Translations under genes and position numbers: made by a program
Shown here: positions 11,365 through 23,344 of the stretch, in pieces
Position numbering within the stretch: the stretch's first letter is position 1
Layout: each line of letters opens with the position of its first letter
Assembly (NCBI RefSeq): GCF_905220365.1
Contig: NC_061135.1
Coordinates: 3,179,501 to 3,243,500 of the forward strand
Direction of reading: 5' to 3'
Source of the DNA: Vanessa cardui
Taxonomy: Eukaryota > Arthropoda > Insecta > Lepidoptera > Nymphalidae
DNA length: 64,000 nt
Notes under the pieces: model-generated
Told to the model about the DNA's origin: nothing
What the model saw: only the letters and a program-made list of their open reading frames with translations
The model's database searches: none

Positions 11365-13664
11365 ATTGTAGTTAGTTTTTTTCATTGCATTCGCTTATCG
11401 AAGCAACGAACGATTTCTTTAACTGTTAAATTTTTGTTTGGCAATTAATTTTAGGTAGAGCGAGTATTTAATGAATATTTAAAAAACACAAATGTTAAAA
11501 ATGTATTCAACGTTAAATACAATTATATGTTACTCTGTCGAAATATACGTACACACTAAATCCTTTACAACAAAATTAAATAAAAGACATCCAAATTAAT
11601 AATACCTCATTAAACTTATCACAATAATTACCACTAATATATATATTAAAAACCTATTCAACAAAAATAATCACATTAATAAAATAATTATTGTCTAATA
11701 ATGCGATAGTTTGCATGTTCGTTACTAAATCACAAACTGGAAAGTGACTGGATTTTAATGAGATTTCGTATAACTTGAAGTTGTAGAATAGTTGTAGTCA
11801 TGACAAAGAATATTTTGTTGTCTGTTTTATGGCTAAATATTAATATTCAATTTTAATTTAGGTCCAGCTTCCCCTCGCTTCAAATAGAAAAAAAAGTTTT
11901 TAATAAAAAAAATAATGACATAAATTATTTTTAATCTGTAAAAATTTGTAACGATTACAAATAAAATTAACCAAATGTTCGGTCCTGTTACCGTTAGAAG
12001 TGGAAAAAAAACACAGATAAATTAAATATGTGTTACTGACCGCTGGTCCAAAATATTGAAGCAAGACTTGTCTTAATAACATCTAATAAATACTTGCAAT
12101 TCTGATGAAGTTCATAACAAAATTGCTTACGAGATTTAATTGAATATAAATGAGTTACTCTCGTATTCCATACACAGTTTAGTTGATAATAATATTGTAA
12201 ATTGGAAATAGACTGATTTGAATGATTAATACTTTTAGTATATGAATTATCTATGCAATTGTTAGATAATTATTATGTTCACTATTATAATAAATGATTT
12301 ACCAATGCTTCATTTATTGTCTATGAATTATTATCCATGTTCAGTTGCAGTGCATTAAAATCATCATCATGTTTTTATTTATGGTCAGCTACATAAATTG
12401 TTACAAGGTTTAAAACTTCCTTGTATACGTGTTGTATATATATATATTAATGGTATAATATTTCGTAATCAATATTAAAATATTAAGTCATTTATAATAA
12501 TTATTTAATTTTCGACGTAATTGATAACATGTTAAAATTGATTTCTGAAAATCCATTTCATATCTAAAATTAAATTCAACTGGCATTCGTCAACCATGTA
12601 TATGGCAAATACCAAGATTCGACAAAGTTCTGGGTTCTTTTGTACCTTCTGTATTCAGTTAAGGCATGTCATAGACGCAGTTGGTCACCAGCTCTGTTTG
12701 GTCTCCACTTGTTCCAATGGCCAATGGCATGGCCATGCGTGGCTAGCCCACTGCCAATATAGCCAGCTGATTTTGTAATCTATGTCAATTTCCATATAAT
12801 TTCATTTCACTTTTTATCTTCCTATTATACTCTAAGCACAGCGCTGGGAGATCTTGTATTTATGGAGGAGTTCTGATAGGATCCACATTACGGCATCATC
12901 AGTCACGACATATGACGACTTTGTTTAAACATTTTTTGATGCCGAAAATGAGTCATCACGAAAATGTACGTCAAAATTCCATCAACTTGTTTTGGATATA
13001 ATTTTCGAAAATTTTTAGATGTACAAACGTTTATGATTTATGACATATATTTTTTTCAACATAACACTAGCAATTCCCTAAAATGAATAAAGAATTACTA
13101 GTATTACTATACAACCCTCCTTTTAAGCTACTACTAAGTGATAATTTAGTAGAAGTGGTGACGATAATAGCCCCAGTGGGCAGACCCATTGGTCAGGATG
13201 GCAGGGAATTCTTGCATAGCTTGGCGCCCCGTACACTATTGCGCTAATGATGCAATACATTTAAACTATTTATATGTAAATAAGTATTATACGTCGAAAC
13301 TGTTAAACAGTCTTATCGTACAAATTTAAAAGAATAAAAGAAAATCTCTCAACATTTTTGATTGACAGGTAACATAATCAAATTATAAAGAGGCTTTTTG
13401 CCACAGAACCAAAATATAACCAAAAAATCCTTTCATATACATCAATGTCATATACCCAATATGTTTCTCGGAATCGGAATTGCATTTCAAACAAATGTCG
13501 ACAACTACACACATTTGCTTTATTCATTTTAATATTACTCAGAATTGAGAGGTTCAATATGATTTTTCAAATAAAGCAAGATTAAAAGATTGAGATAAAC
13601 TGCGAGTAGTTGCCGAGGTAAAGAGAAGGTGGAGAGACTGGCAATTGGCCAATGATAAATAATA
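11365..13664. other. intergenic, no gene seen
   Basis: AT-rich DNA upstream of gene A. Short frames (11900-12082, 12596-12778) show no recognisable protein. The GGCCAATGGCATGGCCATGC stretch near 12718 is a small self-complementary patch only. Confidence 0.6.
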
Positions 13665-13790
13665 AGTCACCAACTTCCAACGCCAATAAACTTGAGAACT
13701 AATATGTTATGTCCTTTGTGGTAGTTATATTGGCTCAGACAGCCTTCAAACCGTACAACGTGAAGGAAACATCCATATTCGCGCCTACTG
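13665..13790 (-). repeat. fragment of the 38677 repeat family
   Basis: CACCAACTTCCAACGCC, GAACTAATATGTTATGTCC, TTGGCTCAGACAGCCTTCAA. Inverted fragment, edges approximate. Confidence 0.45.
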
Positions 13791-14101
13791 GTAAAGGTAT
13801 TCTGCATGAAACTCGAAACTCTCCGGAGATGAGCGTGAAGTACAGAACCGCACAGCTGAATAATTATAACAAAACGTAAATCACCTTTCGAGAAATCTAT
13901 AAATAGATATGAATTAGGTGTCATTGTTAATTAGTGGAAAATCGATTAACTCTTACATAACTACGCGAAACAATTAGTGATCTTTAATAATCAGATTATA
14001 ATTTTAACTCCAGAAGAATTTTCGTTTTTAAAACCTTTTGGCTATATGAGATCTGCTAGATCTAGATAGAAGAATTTTATCGATCAGACCCGAGATGAAA
14101 A

Positions 14102-14356
14102 AGGCCGAGATGGTCTAGTGGTGAGAACACGTACCTAAATCGTAACCAATGACTGAGGGTCCAAACCAATTTTCATGTGCTTAATTTGTGTCTACAATTA
14201 ACCTCGAGAGGAAACCTGCAGGGAAACATCGTGAGGAAACCTGCATCTGCCTAATTTCAAAGAAATTGTGCCACATGTGAATCCACCAACCCGTGGTATA
14301 TGTATCCTCAAAGGGAGAGGAGGCCTTAGCCCAGCAGTGGGGAAATTACAGGATGT
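14102..14356 (+). mobile_element. degraded tRNA-headed SINE
   Basis: Plus-sense copy: GGCCGAGATGGTCTAGTGG head, a degraded B box, a locally duplicated GAGGAAACCTGCA block, TGCCACATGTG, and GCCCAGCAGTGG with ACAGG at the 3' end. The block between ACCCG and CCTCAAAGGG is deleted. Confidence 0.7.
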
Positions 14357-14791
14357 ACGTGTTACATGTTGTTGTAAGCAAGACAATACATGTACCTGTC
14401 AGTTGTCAAAAATATTATATATAATTAATATTATATTCTTCTGTCTAGAATAATAATTTCATACACACTCTTTTATATACAATCAATTTTTTTTTATTAA
14501 ATAAGTATTTAAAACACATAATAAAACAATTAAAGGAAATTACGGGTAATTAACTGGATGCATGCCTAATTATTATTTGACTAATAATAATTATTTCATA
14601 TCAAAGGCAATAATAGTGAACCCATTAAATTATTTAATGTATTTTTTTTTAATTTTAATCTAAACTGACTAAATTAATAGGTAAGTATATTTTCGTTTTA
14701 AGTCATTACTTAATATCAAATGGTATTATGTAACAGTTCATAGTATCAAATTTGTGAAATGTTTACATTGATAAATAAAAATTTAAACAAA

Positions 14792-15035
14792 AACCGACTT
14801 CAAATAAAACACTATTTTAAAACAAATAAATATGCACTAAAAAGTAATAAAAATAATTGCGTATTCAACATATTTTTTAGTCCTCCTAAGTAAAATAAAA
14901 TGAAAAATATTAGACTACCTAAAAGTCGATTTACGATTAAAAATTATCAATATCGGTCCATCCAGTTAAAAGTTATGAGGTAACAAACATAAAAAAAATA
15001 CAGACGAATTGATAACCTCCTTTTTGAAGTCGGTT
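14792..15035. mobile_element. 244-bp short inverted-repeat element
   Basis: AACCGACTTCAAA at 14792-14804 is exactly inverted at 15023-15035. The inner right side (AGTTATGAGGTAACAAACAT, GATAACCTCCTTTTTGAAGT) is a sequence often seen in lepidopteran genomes. It abuts the LINE C-terminal remnant at 15048. Confidence 0.55.
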
Positions 15036-15047
15036 GACAAATAGTGA

Positions 15048-15143
15048 TGGATGCGATGGATGCTGGGAGGATGCGAGTAGCTGGAGAAAGATCTCAGTGG
15101 CGTGCCTTTGAGGCCTATGTCCAGCAGTGGACTAATATGAGCC
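15048..15143 (+). pseudogene. LINE polyprotein C-terminal remnant
   Basis: The plus strand reads RMRVAGERSQWRAFEAYVQQ followed by WTNM. This resembles the RVA..R..WR..GEAYVQQW ending found at the C-terminus of many lepidopteran LINE polyproteins. Only this tail is present, and it then runs into a perfect inverted repeat. Confidence 0.5.
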
Positions 15144-15171
15144 CATATTAGTCCACTGCTGGACATAGGCC
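15112..15171. repeat. perfect 28-bp inverted repeat, 4-nt loop
   Basis: Bases 15112-15139 and 15144-15171 are exact reverse complements, with AGCC between. The left arm is the coding end of a LINE remnant (AYVQQWTNM), so the right arm is a snap-back copy of it. Confidence 0.9.
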
Positions 15172-16034
15172 ATGATAGGCATGAATAGTAGTGTACGTGT
15201 ATCCTTTGTCTGTCTTATTATTATTATTATTTTCAATAACAGCAATAATTTTTTGTCACATTTTGCCACTAAGCTTCCTGGTACGATTAATATTTTACGA
15301 TTATGTTCTTTTGTGAGTATAAATTTTGTTTTTTTTGCACACCAATAGTTGAACTAAAACACTAATACGCTATGAGTATATTTATTGCTAGAAAAGATTG
15401 AGGGATCCTTACTAAAAATTAAGTAACGTTGCAAGAAAATTGCACTAAAACTTTCGTCGCTGTACTGCGGGAACTCTATGGAATCTACAAAAATCTTCGC
15501 GATACCATATGTCAGACTATTATCGTTATGTCATACTAACCACATTTTATATTTTAAAAGTTAATGAAAATACCGACCAAAATTAGACCACGTTATTGAT
15601 ACTTCTGTTTAAATCCTTATCTAAAAAAATCATATTGTTTTCTAGTCTGTTTCAATTCGTATAGATTACTTCTTGAGTTTTTCAAATCGGCTATACCATT
15701 CAATAGATATCACGATTTTTATAAATCATAGAAATAGAAAACAAACACCGGTCGCTTTATGCACGCTATTCATACCTTTTTATTATATTAATCCTTATAC
15801 AAATAAATTAATATAATTTAACTTAATTTAACTTACAAAAGAAGATGAATCATCTCTTAAGATTAACTACGTTACTTGAATAAAAAAACACGATTTTCAA
15901 ATCGAATTGTGAGTATCCACAGATAATCATGTACTGTGTTAAGATTTAAAAAAAAAAACCTATGTCCACCCATGCGAAGCCTGGACGGGCCGCTAGTCTA
16001 TATACATACTTATGGAAGGTTATGAATTATATAG

Positions 16035-16283
16035 CATACAAGCGACCCGCCCCGGTTTCGCACGGGTACAATACTGAACCAAATATACTATAGATTTTGT
16101 TAAATTACGACATCACATTAGAAACTTCTAAAATTATCAGTCTTTCTCTACTATATTTTCCATGTATTATATACAAAAATGTCTCGAATTACTCTACCTA
16201 TTAAAAAAAAATCCGTTGCGTAATTTTAAAGATCTAAGCATACATAGAGACGGACAGCGGCTTTGTTTTATAGTATGTAATGA
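16035..16283 (+). repeat. copy of the 29920 repeat family
   Basis: AAGCGACCCGCCCCGGTTTC, GCACGGGTACAATACTG, TTACGACATCACATTAG, AATCCGTTGCGTAATTTTAA and GCGGCTTTGTTTTATAGTAT. An inverted head fragment of a related repeat (GCGAAGCCTGGACGGGCCGC) lies just left, at 15963-15999. Confidence 0.68.
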
Positions 16284-16510
16284 TAATTACGGCTCATTAC
16301 CGCAAAGTTTATTGATAGCATTCTTGCAATTGATATTGTTGGAGTCTTATTGATGAAGAGATTGCATGTGCCTTACATTTTTAACGTGCATTTAAATATC
16401 TGTAATTATTATCAATCGATTCTTTTAATTATATTTAAATACTTAACAAACTTCAAATTCTAAATGAGGTTGGACTGTAGTACAAACTTATACTTTTCAC
16501 TACTTATTAA

Positions 16511-16781
16511 AGTAAAGTAAAGTAACAGCCTGTAAATTTCCCACTGCTGGGCTAAGTCTCCTCTCCCATTAATCCAAAGCGGGTTGGTGAAATGCACTTG
16601 TGGCAGAATTTTGATGAAATTAGATCCACGCAGGTTTTCTCACGATGTTTTCCTTCACCGCGGACCACGAGATGAATTTTAAACACAAATTAAGCATATA
16701 TGTATATATACATATAAAGTGGTGCTTGCCTGGGCTTGAACCCGAAATCATCGGTTAAGATGCACGCGTTCTAACCACTTC
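16511..16781 (-). mobile_element. SINE copy with internal deletion
   Basis: Minus-sense copy with a TTACTTTACTTTACT tail. The segment between the CTCTCCC block and GCGGGTTGGTG is deleted, a TATATGTATATATACATATA stretch is expanded in the body, and the last bases of the head are missing. Confidence 0.75.
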
Positions 16782-17032
16782 TCTTCATCTGTATATTTAC
16801 TGTATAAGTATATATTATACACATATACATACAGAACATTAACTAACAGAAGCACGTACGGAAATATGTAATATATTGGATTAGGACAAGTTTCGTACCA
16901 GGAGTATTGTTTAGCAGTTTGTTAACGATCGGGACCGCAGAGAAACTTGTAGAGCGCGGAGGGAATCTCATCGATTACTGATAAATGAATATCATGTATA
17001 TTAATTGTAGAATACAGAACTAAGGCGAACTA

Positions 17033-17133
17033 TTAGAACGCGTGCATCTTAGCTGATGATAGTGGGTTCAAACCTAGCTACCACGGGAACAATGAATGAA
17101 AATATCGTGAGAAAACCTGCATGTATCACTAAA
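17033..17133 (+). mobile_element. SINE head fragment
   Basis: Plus strand TTAGAACGCGTGCATCTTAG, a B-box-like GGGTTCAAACC and GAGAAAACCTGCATG. This is the head plus a little body, with the middle deleted. Confidence 0.5.
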
Positions 17134-17576
17134 TAATTATTACTGTCACCACTGTGTTACTTCTTATTTAAACGCAGTTCTCGAAATTGATATGAAAAAT
17201 AAAATTTGGTCATATGTAATACATTATGTATGATGAAAATATGTAGAGTGCTTGAAAGTATAGTGTTTTAGTTTATTATTTATATAGAGATTTTTTTTTG
17301 TTATTATATGAAGTCATTTTGACCAATACAAATAAAATACTGTATTTAAGTCAAACAATTTCGCTATCGTTTACTAGTTTCAGTTTTCGAAGATGATTGA
17401 ATCACATAGATTAAAATAATATATGACTTTCTATGGATGAATACACGACGACCTAATGCTATATCGTTAATTAAAAAAAAAAAAAACATTCTAAGATAAA
17501 ATACAAGACATTTCTCAGTATAGGAACCGAGTACAATTACATTAAATCATATTACAAGTCCTTTGACAACAAAAAA

Positions 17577-19185
17577 ATCAAAATCAAAATCAAAATAAAC
17601 TTTATTCAAGTAGGCTTTTATAAGCACTTTTGAATCGTCATTTTACAATTAAGTGAAGCTACCACCGGTTCGGAAAGTAGATTCTACCGAGAAGAACCGG
17701 CAAGAAACTCAGTAGTTACTCTTTTTTAACATTTAAAAAATACAACGTCATGTCAATTAAATACAATTATTTCAATTAATGTATCCTGCTTGGAAGTCAA
17801 CAGGTATTAACTCCACGCTTTTTTATCATCTACAAAATCTTGTATTGAATAGTATGCTTTTTCTACCAATGTATTTTTAACAAACGATTTGAATTTACTA
17901 AACGGCAAAGTTAAAAATTTCTGCGGAATTTTATTATAGAAACGGATACCTTGCCCCAAGAAGGATCCATTGACTTTGCGGAGTCGGAAACTTGGCGTTA
18001 TAAGTTTATCCTTACTTCTAGTGCATATACAATGATTATCACTGATTTTATCAAAGTGATCAATGTTACTGTGAATATACATGATATTGTTGTAAATATA
18101 TTGCGACGCAACAGTAAGTATTCCTACTCTGTTAAAAACATCCCGAAGAGAGTCTCTAGCTCCAAGATTATAAATAAACCGAATTGCTCTCTTTTGTAAA
18201 ATAAAGACAGATTCAATATCTGCAGCGTTACCCCAAAGTAATATGCCATATGACATAATACTGTGAAAATAACCAAAATAAACTAAACGAGCGGTATCAA
18301 TATCAGTTAGTTGTCTAACTTTTCTAACCGCGTATGTTGCGGAGCTGAGTCTTCCTGTTAGGGATGATAAATGAGAAGTCCACTGAAGTCTGGAATCCAA
18401 TTCTATTCCTAAAAACACCGTAGTATCAGCTACTTCAAGACGGTCACCATTTAAAGATATATTATAATTTTGCTTGCTAACATTAGGTAGGGTAAAAACT
18501 ACACATTTTGTTTTTTGAGCATTCAAAACTAAATTATTTACTGTAAACCAATTGTGTATCTGTGATAATGCACCGTTCACATCGTCATAGTCATTTTTTT
18601 TCCTGTCAACCTTAAAAATCAGCGAAGTATCGTCAGCAAACAACACTATATCACAAATACCCTTAACATAGAAAGGAAGATCATTTATATATACTAGGAA
18701 TAGAAAGGGACCCAAAATTGAACCTTGTGGAACTCCCATTTTTAACGTAGATCCAGAAGACTTTATTCCATTAATGAAAACTTGCTGGATTCTTTGACTT
18801 AAATATGAAGCGATGAGATCAAGAGCTTTACCTTTAACACCGTAATATTTGAGCTTATAAAGAAGCGTTTCGTGTTCTACACAATCGAATGCTTTAGATA
18901 AATCACAGAATACTCCAATAGCGTTCTGTGATTTCTCCCAAGCATCGTAAATATGTTTGAGAAGCGCAATTCCCGCATCAGTTGTCGAGCGACCTCTTCT
19001 AAAACCGAATTGCTCACCATGAAAAATAGCATTTGTACCGAAATGGACGAGAAGTTGATTTAAAATAATTTTTTCGAAAATTTTACTTAAGGATGGGAGT
19101 ATTGAAATAGGTCTGTAATTACCGGGATCGCTTCTGTTTCCAGTTTTAAAATTTGATAAAAACTTGAATAAATGGTACAATTTTC
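17577..19185 (-). mobile_element. 5'-truncated Jockey/CR1-group LINE with open reverse transcriptase frame
   Basis: A minus-strand element whose reverse transcriptase frame (19180-17807) is open for 457 codons. The frame opens with TTG, not ATG, next to the 5' truncation. RT motifs are NYRPIS (residues 21-26), catalytic Asp in CDLSKAFD (91-98), GVPQGSILGP (149-158) and FADD (181-184). The C-terminal part has the QKRAIRFIYNLG...LGILTVASQYIY-like pattern of Jockey/CR1 elements. The endonuclease part is absent. A 3' UTR of about 200 bp runs to an AATAAAG and a repeated TTTTGA tail at the left end. The intact frame suggests a fairly recent insertion. No clear target duplication was seen. Confidence 0.85.
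17807..19180 (-). CDS. LINE reverse transcriptase, partial frame
   Basis: The 457-codon coding part of the truncated LINE. The N-terminal endonuclease and part of the RT fingers are missing; the frame begins LYHLFKFLSNFKTGNRSDPG and ends KKAWS before a stop. The start of the frame looks disturbed: the usual pattern before NYRPIS is a continuous VP.FK.G.-like stretch, and here extra bases separate GTACC from FKTGN. All main RT catalytic motifs are present. It is a mobile-element protein, not a host gene. Confidence 0.82.
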   Translation of the reverse strand: MYHLFKFLSNFKTGNRSDPGNYRPISILPSLSKIFEKIILNQLLVHFGTNAIFHGEQFGFRRGRSTTDAGIALLKHIYDAWEKSQNAIGVFCDLSKAFDCVEHETLLYKLKYYGVKGKALDLIASYLSQRIQQVFINGIKSSGSTLKMGVPQGSILGPFLFLVYINDLPFYVKGICDIVLFADDTSLIFKVDRKKNDYDDVNGALSQIHNWFTVNNLVLNAQKTKCVVFTLPNVSKQNYNISLNGDRLEVADTTVFLGIELDSRLQWTSHLSSLTGRLSSATYAVRKVRQLTDIDTARLVYFGYFHSIMSYGILLWGNAADIESVFILQKRAIRFIYNLGARDSLRDVFNRVGILTVASQYIYNNIMYIHSNIDHFDKISDNHCICTRSKDKLITPSFRLRKVNGSFLGQGIRFYNKIPQKFLTLPFSKFKSFVKNTLVEKAYYSIQDFVDDKKAWS

Positions 19186-19189
19186 ATTC

Positions 19190-20274
19190 CGTACAGTATT
19201 GTGTTAAGATTTCCGTATTTATTCCGTTGTTGTGAACCCTGTACCCGATATTGCACTTCCGTCTGAGATTATAGTGATTTCAATTCAATGTATCGATAAT
19301 TGATTATATTTAATTCATTGACCTCATCGATAATGTTATGACACGTACAAAGTGACTTGAATTATCGGTTTTATTTAAAAAATGTTTAGCACTTGTGTGT
19401 GAATTCTGTAATGTATGTTTGTTGGGGTAATAAGTGATATACCTTGACTCAATCCAATCGTGTCCAAATTTCATGATTAAAGTGCTAACGTATTAATATA
19501 ATAATCAAAGATAGTCACGTTTTTGTGAATTACTTTTTATTATATTAATTTGTCGTTATAAATATTATTTTTCTGAAACTCTGGCTTTGGAATGAAGTGA
19601 AAGTATTTACGTTTACTAGTTTGTCAAATTACTATTTATTTTTTCATTTTTATACGTGATTTATTTTCTTTCGAAGACAAAACTTTACTGACTATATCAT
19701 GAAATTACTTTTTCTACGATATTATAAATTTCAAAATAAAGTATTGAAAAAAACGACTTGTTGGTATTTTGAGGTTTCTATTAATAATATTATACAGATT
19801 TGATTTTGATAAACATTTGTTTCTAGCCAATCAAAATATTCCAAATTAGAAAAAAGACGAATCATTTTTCAGGGTAGTGCCGAAAGTTGTTCCAAGAATG
19901 ACCAGCGAAATTTATTCCAGAAAACATCGACATTAAAAACATCGACGTACGATCGTCGCTAGTTTTAGTGTTTCCAAGTAAAGCTCTTTGTGGGATTGAA
20001 ACTTTTTGACTCTGAGGGATTGTTATCTGCGAGTACCATCTAACATCTAACGTATGCACTTCCAAATAGGTAAAGTGCGGTCCGGAATAAAAGTGTCTTA
20101 ATATTTCAGATACAAGTATGCCGTCCTTATTTTTAAGTGAACTTTTTAATTATTAGAAATCGAATTTTAGATGTTGTTGGCATTTATTGGTGAGTCTCAA
20201 GTTCTTTTGTCCACGTTATAAAAACGGTTATTCTCAATTTATTTTCTTCGACATCAAAATAAAAAAAAACAAAT
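19190..20274. other. intergenic, no gene recognised
   Basis: Mostly AT-rich. A 67-codon minus-strand frame at 20065-19862 has mixed composition but no recognised domain and no promoter context; I do not call it a gene. Confidence 0.5.
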
Positions 20275-20635
20275 CTTGCACCGCCATATTGGAAAAATAG
20301 GGTTTCATACAGTTTTTTGGCAATAACTTATTTCTGATTTATTTTATAATATAAATAGTTATGTCGCTAATGTAGAGAAATTTTCCTTTAATTTATTCAT
20401 TTAATTTTTTTGTTAAAACCAATAGTTTTAGTGAACAGCAAAGTCAACCTGAACCCACGGTATATATGTAAACATGTTATTAATATTATAAAATTGGTCA
20501 CAAAGCTGTGTAATATAATATTGATATTTATTACAAAAAAAAATGAGAAACAACTTGTCGTTTACCGTTAAGGCATACGATTTATTATTGTATATGTAAC
20601 ATAACATTACAAAAAAAATAGATCCCGTTGAGTTT

Positions 20636-20748
20636 CATTCGCCGGTTCTTCTCAGGTGGTGTTCCGAACCGGTGGTAGATTTTTGACTATCAATAAGAAA
20701 TTGTAAACACCTCTATTTTGAATAAAGATTTTGGACTTTGTCTTTGAT
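20636..20748 (+). mobile_element. degraded LINE 3' end
   Basis: The plus strand carries GCCGGTTCTTCTC, then CCGAACCGGTGGTAGA and TTGAATAAAGATTTTG. These match, with gaps, the 3' UTR of the LINE at 17577-19185. The copy lies inside the larger inverted-repeat element at 20275-21725. Confidence 0.6.
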
Positions 20749-21210
20749 TCGGCGTTGTCCCGAAAAAGTGCCAAATATCAGCAGTATTTCTACGACAAAC
20801 TCCCCCGCAGTTAAATAGAAGTAGGTACTCTAAGGATTAAGATATAATTTACAAAATTGCTTCGGCTGACCTTCGATGTAAGATAACGCGTCACTCTCAA
20901 CCTCCAAGTGATTTATTGATACTGTATTTTAAAGTAGGGATATAATTAGCATGGCCTACTATCTGCAATAAATATTTGCAATTTAATTCGTTTCGTATTC
21001 GAATTCGTGTTAGGTATCTATTACAGATCGAGGTATTAGCATTGCCGGCTATTTATTTGTTACGCAAATGTATCGTGTAAATTGTTGAAAATTATATTAA
21101 GCTCGATCTAATGAATCGATTTTTGACTCGAATTATTATTTTAATGAAAACTTAAACATTTTTCTTGATTTTGTTTGTAATACTAGTACAATAATAATAA
21201 TGACCTTAAA

Positions 21211-21476
21211 GAGCCGAGGTGGCCCAGTGGTTCGAACGCGTGCATTTTAACCGATGATTACGGGTTCACACCCAGGCAAGCACTTCTGAATTTTCATGTG
21301 ATAAATTTGTGTTTATAATTCATTTCGTGCTCGGCGGTGAAGAAAAGCATCGGGAAGAAACGTGCATATAACTAAGTTTAACGAAATTCTGCCACATGTG
21401 TATCTATCAACCCTATTGGAACACCATAGGGAGGAGGCCTTTGCCCAGCAGTGGGAAATTTACAGGCTGTAGTAAT
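21211..21476 (+). mobile_element. tRNA-headed SINE
   Basis: Plus-sense copy starting GAGCCGAGGTGGCCCAGTGG and ending GGAAATTTACAGGCTGT. The A box is intact, the B box has one change (GGTTCACACCC), and the central GTGGTGGAATATG block is deleted. It is nested in the inverted-repeat element 20275-21725. Confidence 0.78.
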
Positions 21477-22544
21477 AAATTGCACGGCTTTGTGACTACC
21501 ACTGTTAATAAATTGTCTTTATATAGGTACAACGTGGGTTAAGGTTAACTTAACTGTACACTAAAACATTTGGTTTCTACAATAAAAAAAGAAAATAATT
21601 AAATTGAAGACAATTAAATCAACTTAAATATTACATAATTATTTGTATTGTAAAATTAAATGAAAATAAGTTATTGTCAACAAAACTGTTTTTGAGGCGC
21701 CATTTTTCCAATATGGCGGTGCAAGTGACAAATTGTCAAAGCAAAAAACTTAAAAATTGCCATTTATAAAAAATATCCGAAAACCTTCTAGATAAAATTA
21801 ACACATAACTGTCCAATACAAAATAGATAACAAATATTGTAACATGTTAAAATTAACAAATTCAAGATGTTCAACTTTATTTGGTGTGTTTGTTGGTAAG
21901 ATGTACACATAACCCATGAAGGCAAAGTTATACCTTTACTCCTTAAAGGCACTCATGCCATCCCTACGATGTTGCAGATGTTTATGACGAGTGGTAATAT
22001 CCATCATATTAAGATTCTAATTATTTATTTGTCCGTATTCCATAGATCACGCTTTCCCATGTCATCATACTCCATTTTAGTTCTGTACTCCTGCCACGAA
22101 AAAGAAACAACCTGGTAGTTAAAATTCCCAGTTAAGAATATACAATTATACACAGCTCAACCAATTATTTACATTTTGACAGTTGCCTTAGAACGTAATT
22201 GATATGGATTGCGTAAAAGTTGACTTTAAATTATGTAAACTGTCTTATCTTATTTAATTGTCTTATATATGACTTCTCACATACAATTTATGACCAAAAT
22301 TATTCGTTCTTTTTTTAAAATACGATAACTGTCATGCGTCACAAATTTAGTTAGATACATCGAAATTAATCGTTTAAAACATAAGTAAATCAATAACGAC
22401 ATTGTAATATAATATATAAATTAACTGATCTTTCATCCTAAATATATTTAAAGATCCGTCTCTAAATATATTGAGGATATAAGAAATAAAAAATATTAAA
22501 ATATATTTAATTTGAATTAAAAAATATTGAAATTTATTAAAAAC

Positions 22545-22635
22545 ATACCCCTCGAATCACTCTATCCATTAAAAAAATCGTATCAAAATCCGTTGAGTAA
22601 TTTGATCTAAGCATTCATAGGGACGAACATATAAA
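22545..22635 (+). repeat. fragment of the 29920 repeat family
   Basis: CCCTCGAATCACTCTATCCA, TATCAAAATCCGTTGAGTAA and AAGCATTCATAGGGACGAAC. Confidence 0.55.
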
Positions 22636-23046
22636 TTTAATAAAATTACTCTACTAATTTTCACAAAAATATATTTGCAATAAATAATTAACATTCAAAA
22701 TTTATCGTCACAAACGCGTTCGATATCACAACAACAATCAATGATTTAAATTCAAAACATCAAAATTCATCGAGAGTAAATAAAGCAACAAAAAAGTATC
22801 TTTCATCATTCTATTATGTACTTATTAAATATTATCATAAATAGTTTCTTCATTAATTGAAAGAACATTGCGGCTCGAGTCGGTTATCTATAAAACATAC
22901 TTTATGTGTATATCTTGAACTTGTTTATAAACATTTTTGAGATTTTCAAATATCTTATATAAAGTTTTGGTTTGCCAATTATAGTTTTGCTACCGTACGT
23001 CAGAGAAGTCGTTGGACGATTTTATATTCAACTATAATTATATATC

Positions 23047-23344
23047 CAGTTAGAACTTGCATATTAACTGATGATTTCGGGTTCAAACCCAGGCAACCAC
23101 CACTATACATATGTACTTAATTTGTGTTTATAATTCATCTCGTGCTCGGCGTTGAAGGAAAACATCGTGATGAAACCTGCATGTGTCTAATGTCATCGAA
23201 ATTCTGCCACATGTGCATTTCACCAACCAGCATTGGAATATCGTGGTGTAATATGTTCCAAACCTTCTCCTCAAAGGGAGAGGAGGCCTTTAGCCCAGCA
23301 GTGGGAATTTACAGGCTGTTTTTGTTGTTGTTTTGTTGTTGTTT
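23047..23344 (+). mobile_element. SINE copy missing the A box, GTT tail
   Basis: Plus-sense copy beginning inside the head at TTAGAAC, keeping the B box GGGTTCAAACCC and the whole body, with a long GTTGTTGTTTTG tail. The 100 bp after the tail is shared, in inverted orientation, with the flank of the copy at 2028. Confidence 0.78.

Larger units (their letters stand above)
20275..21725. mobile_element. 1.45-kb inverted-repeat element (non-autonomous DNA transposon candidate)
   Basis: Bases 20275-20298 and 21702-21725 are perfect 24-bp inverted copies (outer end CTTGCACCGCCATATTGG). The match continues inward, imperfectly, to about 20335 and 21664, giving termini near 62 bp. Flanks AAACAAAT and TGACAAAT could be an 8-bp target duplication with two differences. 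The interior is AT-rich with no transposase frame, and holds a LINE 3' remnant and a SINE as later insertions. Confidence 0.6.

Noticed and set aside
17951..18199. Plus-strand 82-codon frame
   Set aside because: Antisense shadow of the LINE reverse transcriptase frame.
19862..20065. Minus-strand 67-codon frame as a host exon
   Set aside because: No known domain, no flanking exon partners and no sign of constraint; kept only as a note.
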